From: Malus domestica | Taxonomy: Eukaryota > Streptophyta > Magnoliopsida > Rosales > Rosaceae | Direction: 5' to 3' | NCBI RefSeq assembly: GCF_042453785.1 | Contig: NC_091674.1 | Coordinates: 27,259,001 to 27,323,000, forward strand | DNA: 64,000 bases | Shown here: one piece after another, positions 63,334 through 64,000 of the stretch | Layout: each line of letters begins with the position of its first letter | Numbering within the stretch: position 1 is the first letter of the stretch | Position numbers and translations under genes: made by a program | The notes under the pieces: generated by a model | Told to the model about the DNA's origin: nothing | The model's database searches: none | What the model saw: only the letters and a program-made list of their open reading frames with translations

Positions 63334-64000
63334 CTTTGCAACGGTTACTTTTCTGTTCTTCTTCCACCAATGTCCTGATTGTAACCTTTTTAATACTATT
63401 TCCATCGTTTTAAATATGTTGGTAGGTGACATTATAAAAGTTGATGTTTCTACTTTTTTATTAATTAAAGGTGAAGATGGGAGTGAATAAGTTCAAAGGG
63501 AAATGAAGATAAATCCACTACCAAAGTTATAGTTCTCATGACAATAATTTTTAATTGTTCATTAATACACTTGAAAAAAATTAAAATTAATGAAAAATGT
63601 TGGGAGAGAAATGCGGTAATAGATGGATTGCAAGACTTCTTAAAAAAACTACAAAAAATGACCAGAGGTCTCGGATTCGAAACCCGCTGTTGGTCTGGAA
63701 GCTAAACTTGTAGACATGAGGAGATTAAAATATCTGTGTGAATCTTTTCGACCCTCGGAAGGAGTGGATAACCCTAATTTGATGGAAATGATAGAAATAC
63801 TAAAAAACGTATAAATTTAAAATGAAAGATAGTTTGTCAAATATGTCAATTTTTGTCGAAATTTGAGAATTTCTTCCATATGGAGTGAAGTTTAACCTTT
63901 GATCCCTTTTCCGTATCTTCTTATGACTTTTGAAATATTCACAAAAATATCGACCATCTCATTTAATTGCGGATGATTACTCCACGATATAGAATTTATT
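63331..64000. other. Gene-free window end
   Basis: AT-rich sequence without a recognisable gene or complete element. Confidence 0.5.

Overview
The window is plant nuclear DNA. The genes carry introns with GT/AG borders, the families are land-plant ones (PP2A catalytic subunit, TPLATE, R2R3-MYB, germin-like, bHLH79-type), and the spacers are AT-rich and full of retrotransposons and MITEs. The codons and repeat families look like Rosaceae, probably the apple/pear group. That placement is inference and no search was run.

Layout. 1-5.5 kb: the 3' end of a myosin-binding (GTD-binding) protein gene on +, convergent with a complete six-exon PP2A catalytic subunit gene on -. 5.5-28 kb: a gene-poor repeat block. 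It holds a palindromic MITE, a long non-coding LTR-element relic, two inverted copies of a LARD-like family with its own coiled-coil ORF, RTE-type LINE pieces, a roughly 0.9-kb inverted duplication, gene scraps (TPLATE, Tudor-SN-like, 5-formyltetrahydrofolate cyclo-ligase) and a decayed 5.5-kb Copia element with both LTRs, PBS and target-site duplication. 28.4-34.9 kb: a complete seven-exon TPLATE gene, followed directly by a germin-like pseudogene. 35.4-37.9 kb: an 865-bp tandem duplication that cuts through a MITE. 38.2 kb: an intact single-exon germin-like gene. 39.4-42 kb: a bHLH79-type gene (-). 46.2-47.3 kb: an LC8 dynein-light-chain gene (-). 49.0-50.7 kb: a conserved plant gene of unknown function (-). 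51.8-53.3 kb: a diverged R2R3-MYB gene (-). 54.9-58.7 kb: a very young non-autonomous LTR retrotransposon without coding capacity. 59-64 kb: gene-free, with a minisatellite, MITEs and a long CT microsatellite.

The genes are ordinary, independently transcribed plant loci and form no operon or cluster. TPLATE (endocytosis), the myosin-binding protein (vesicle transport) and the LC8 protein touch cell trafficking, but nothing suggests co-regulation. Exon borders of the complete genes were chosen by reading frame, GT/AG sites and family length. Each gives an uninterrupted reading frame: PP2A 306, TPLATE 1172, bHLH 284, LC8 261, unknown 363, MYB 357 codons. The most notable signals are structural: the nested LINE insertion with a matching empty site in an inverted copy, the near-identical LTR pair, a germin-like pseudogene that forms what is probably TPLATE's 3' UTR, a duplicated splice acceptor, and a MYB repeat missing its first tryptophan.
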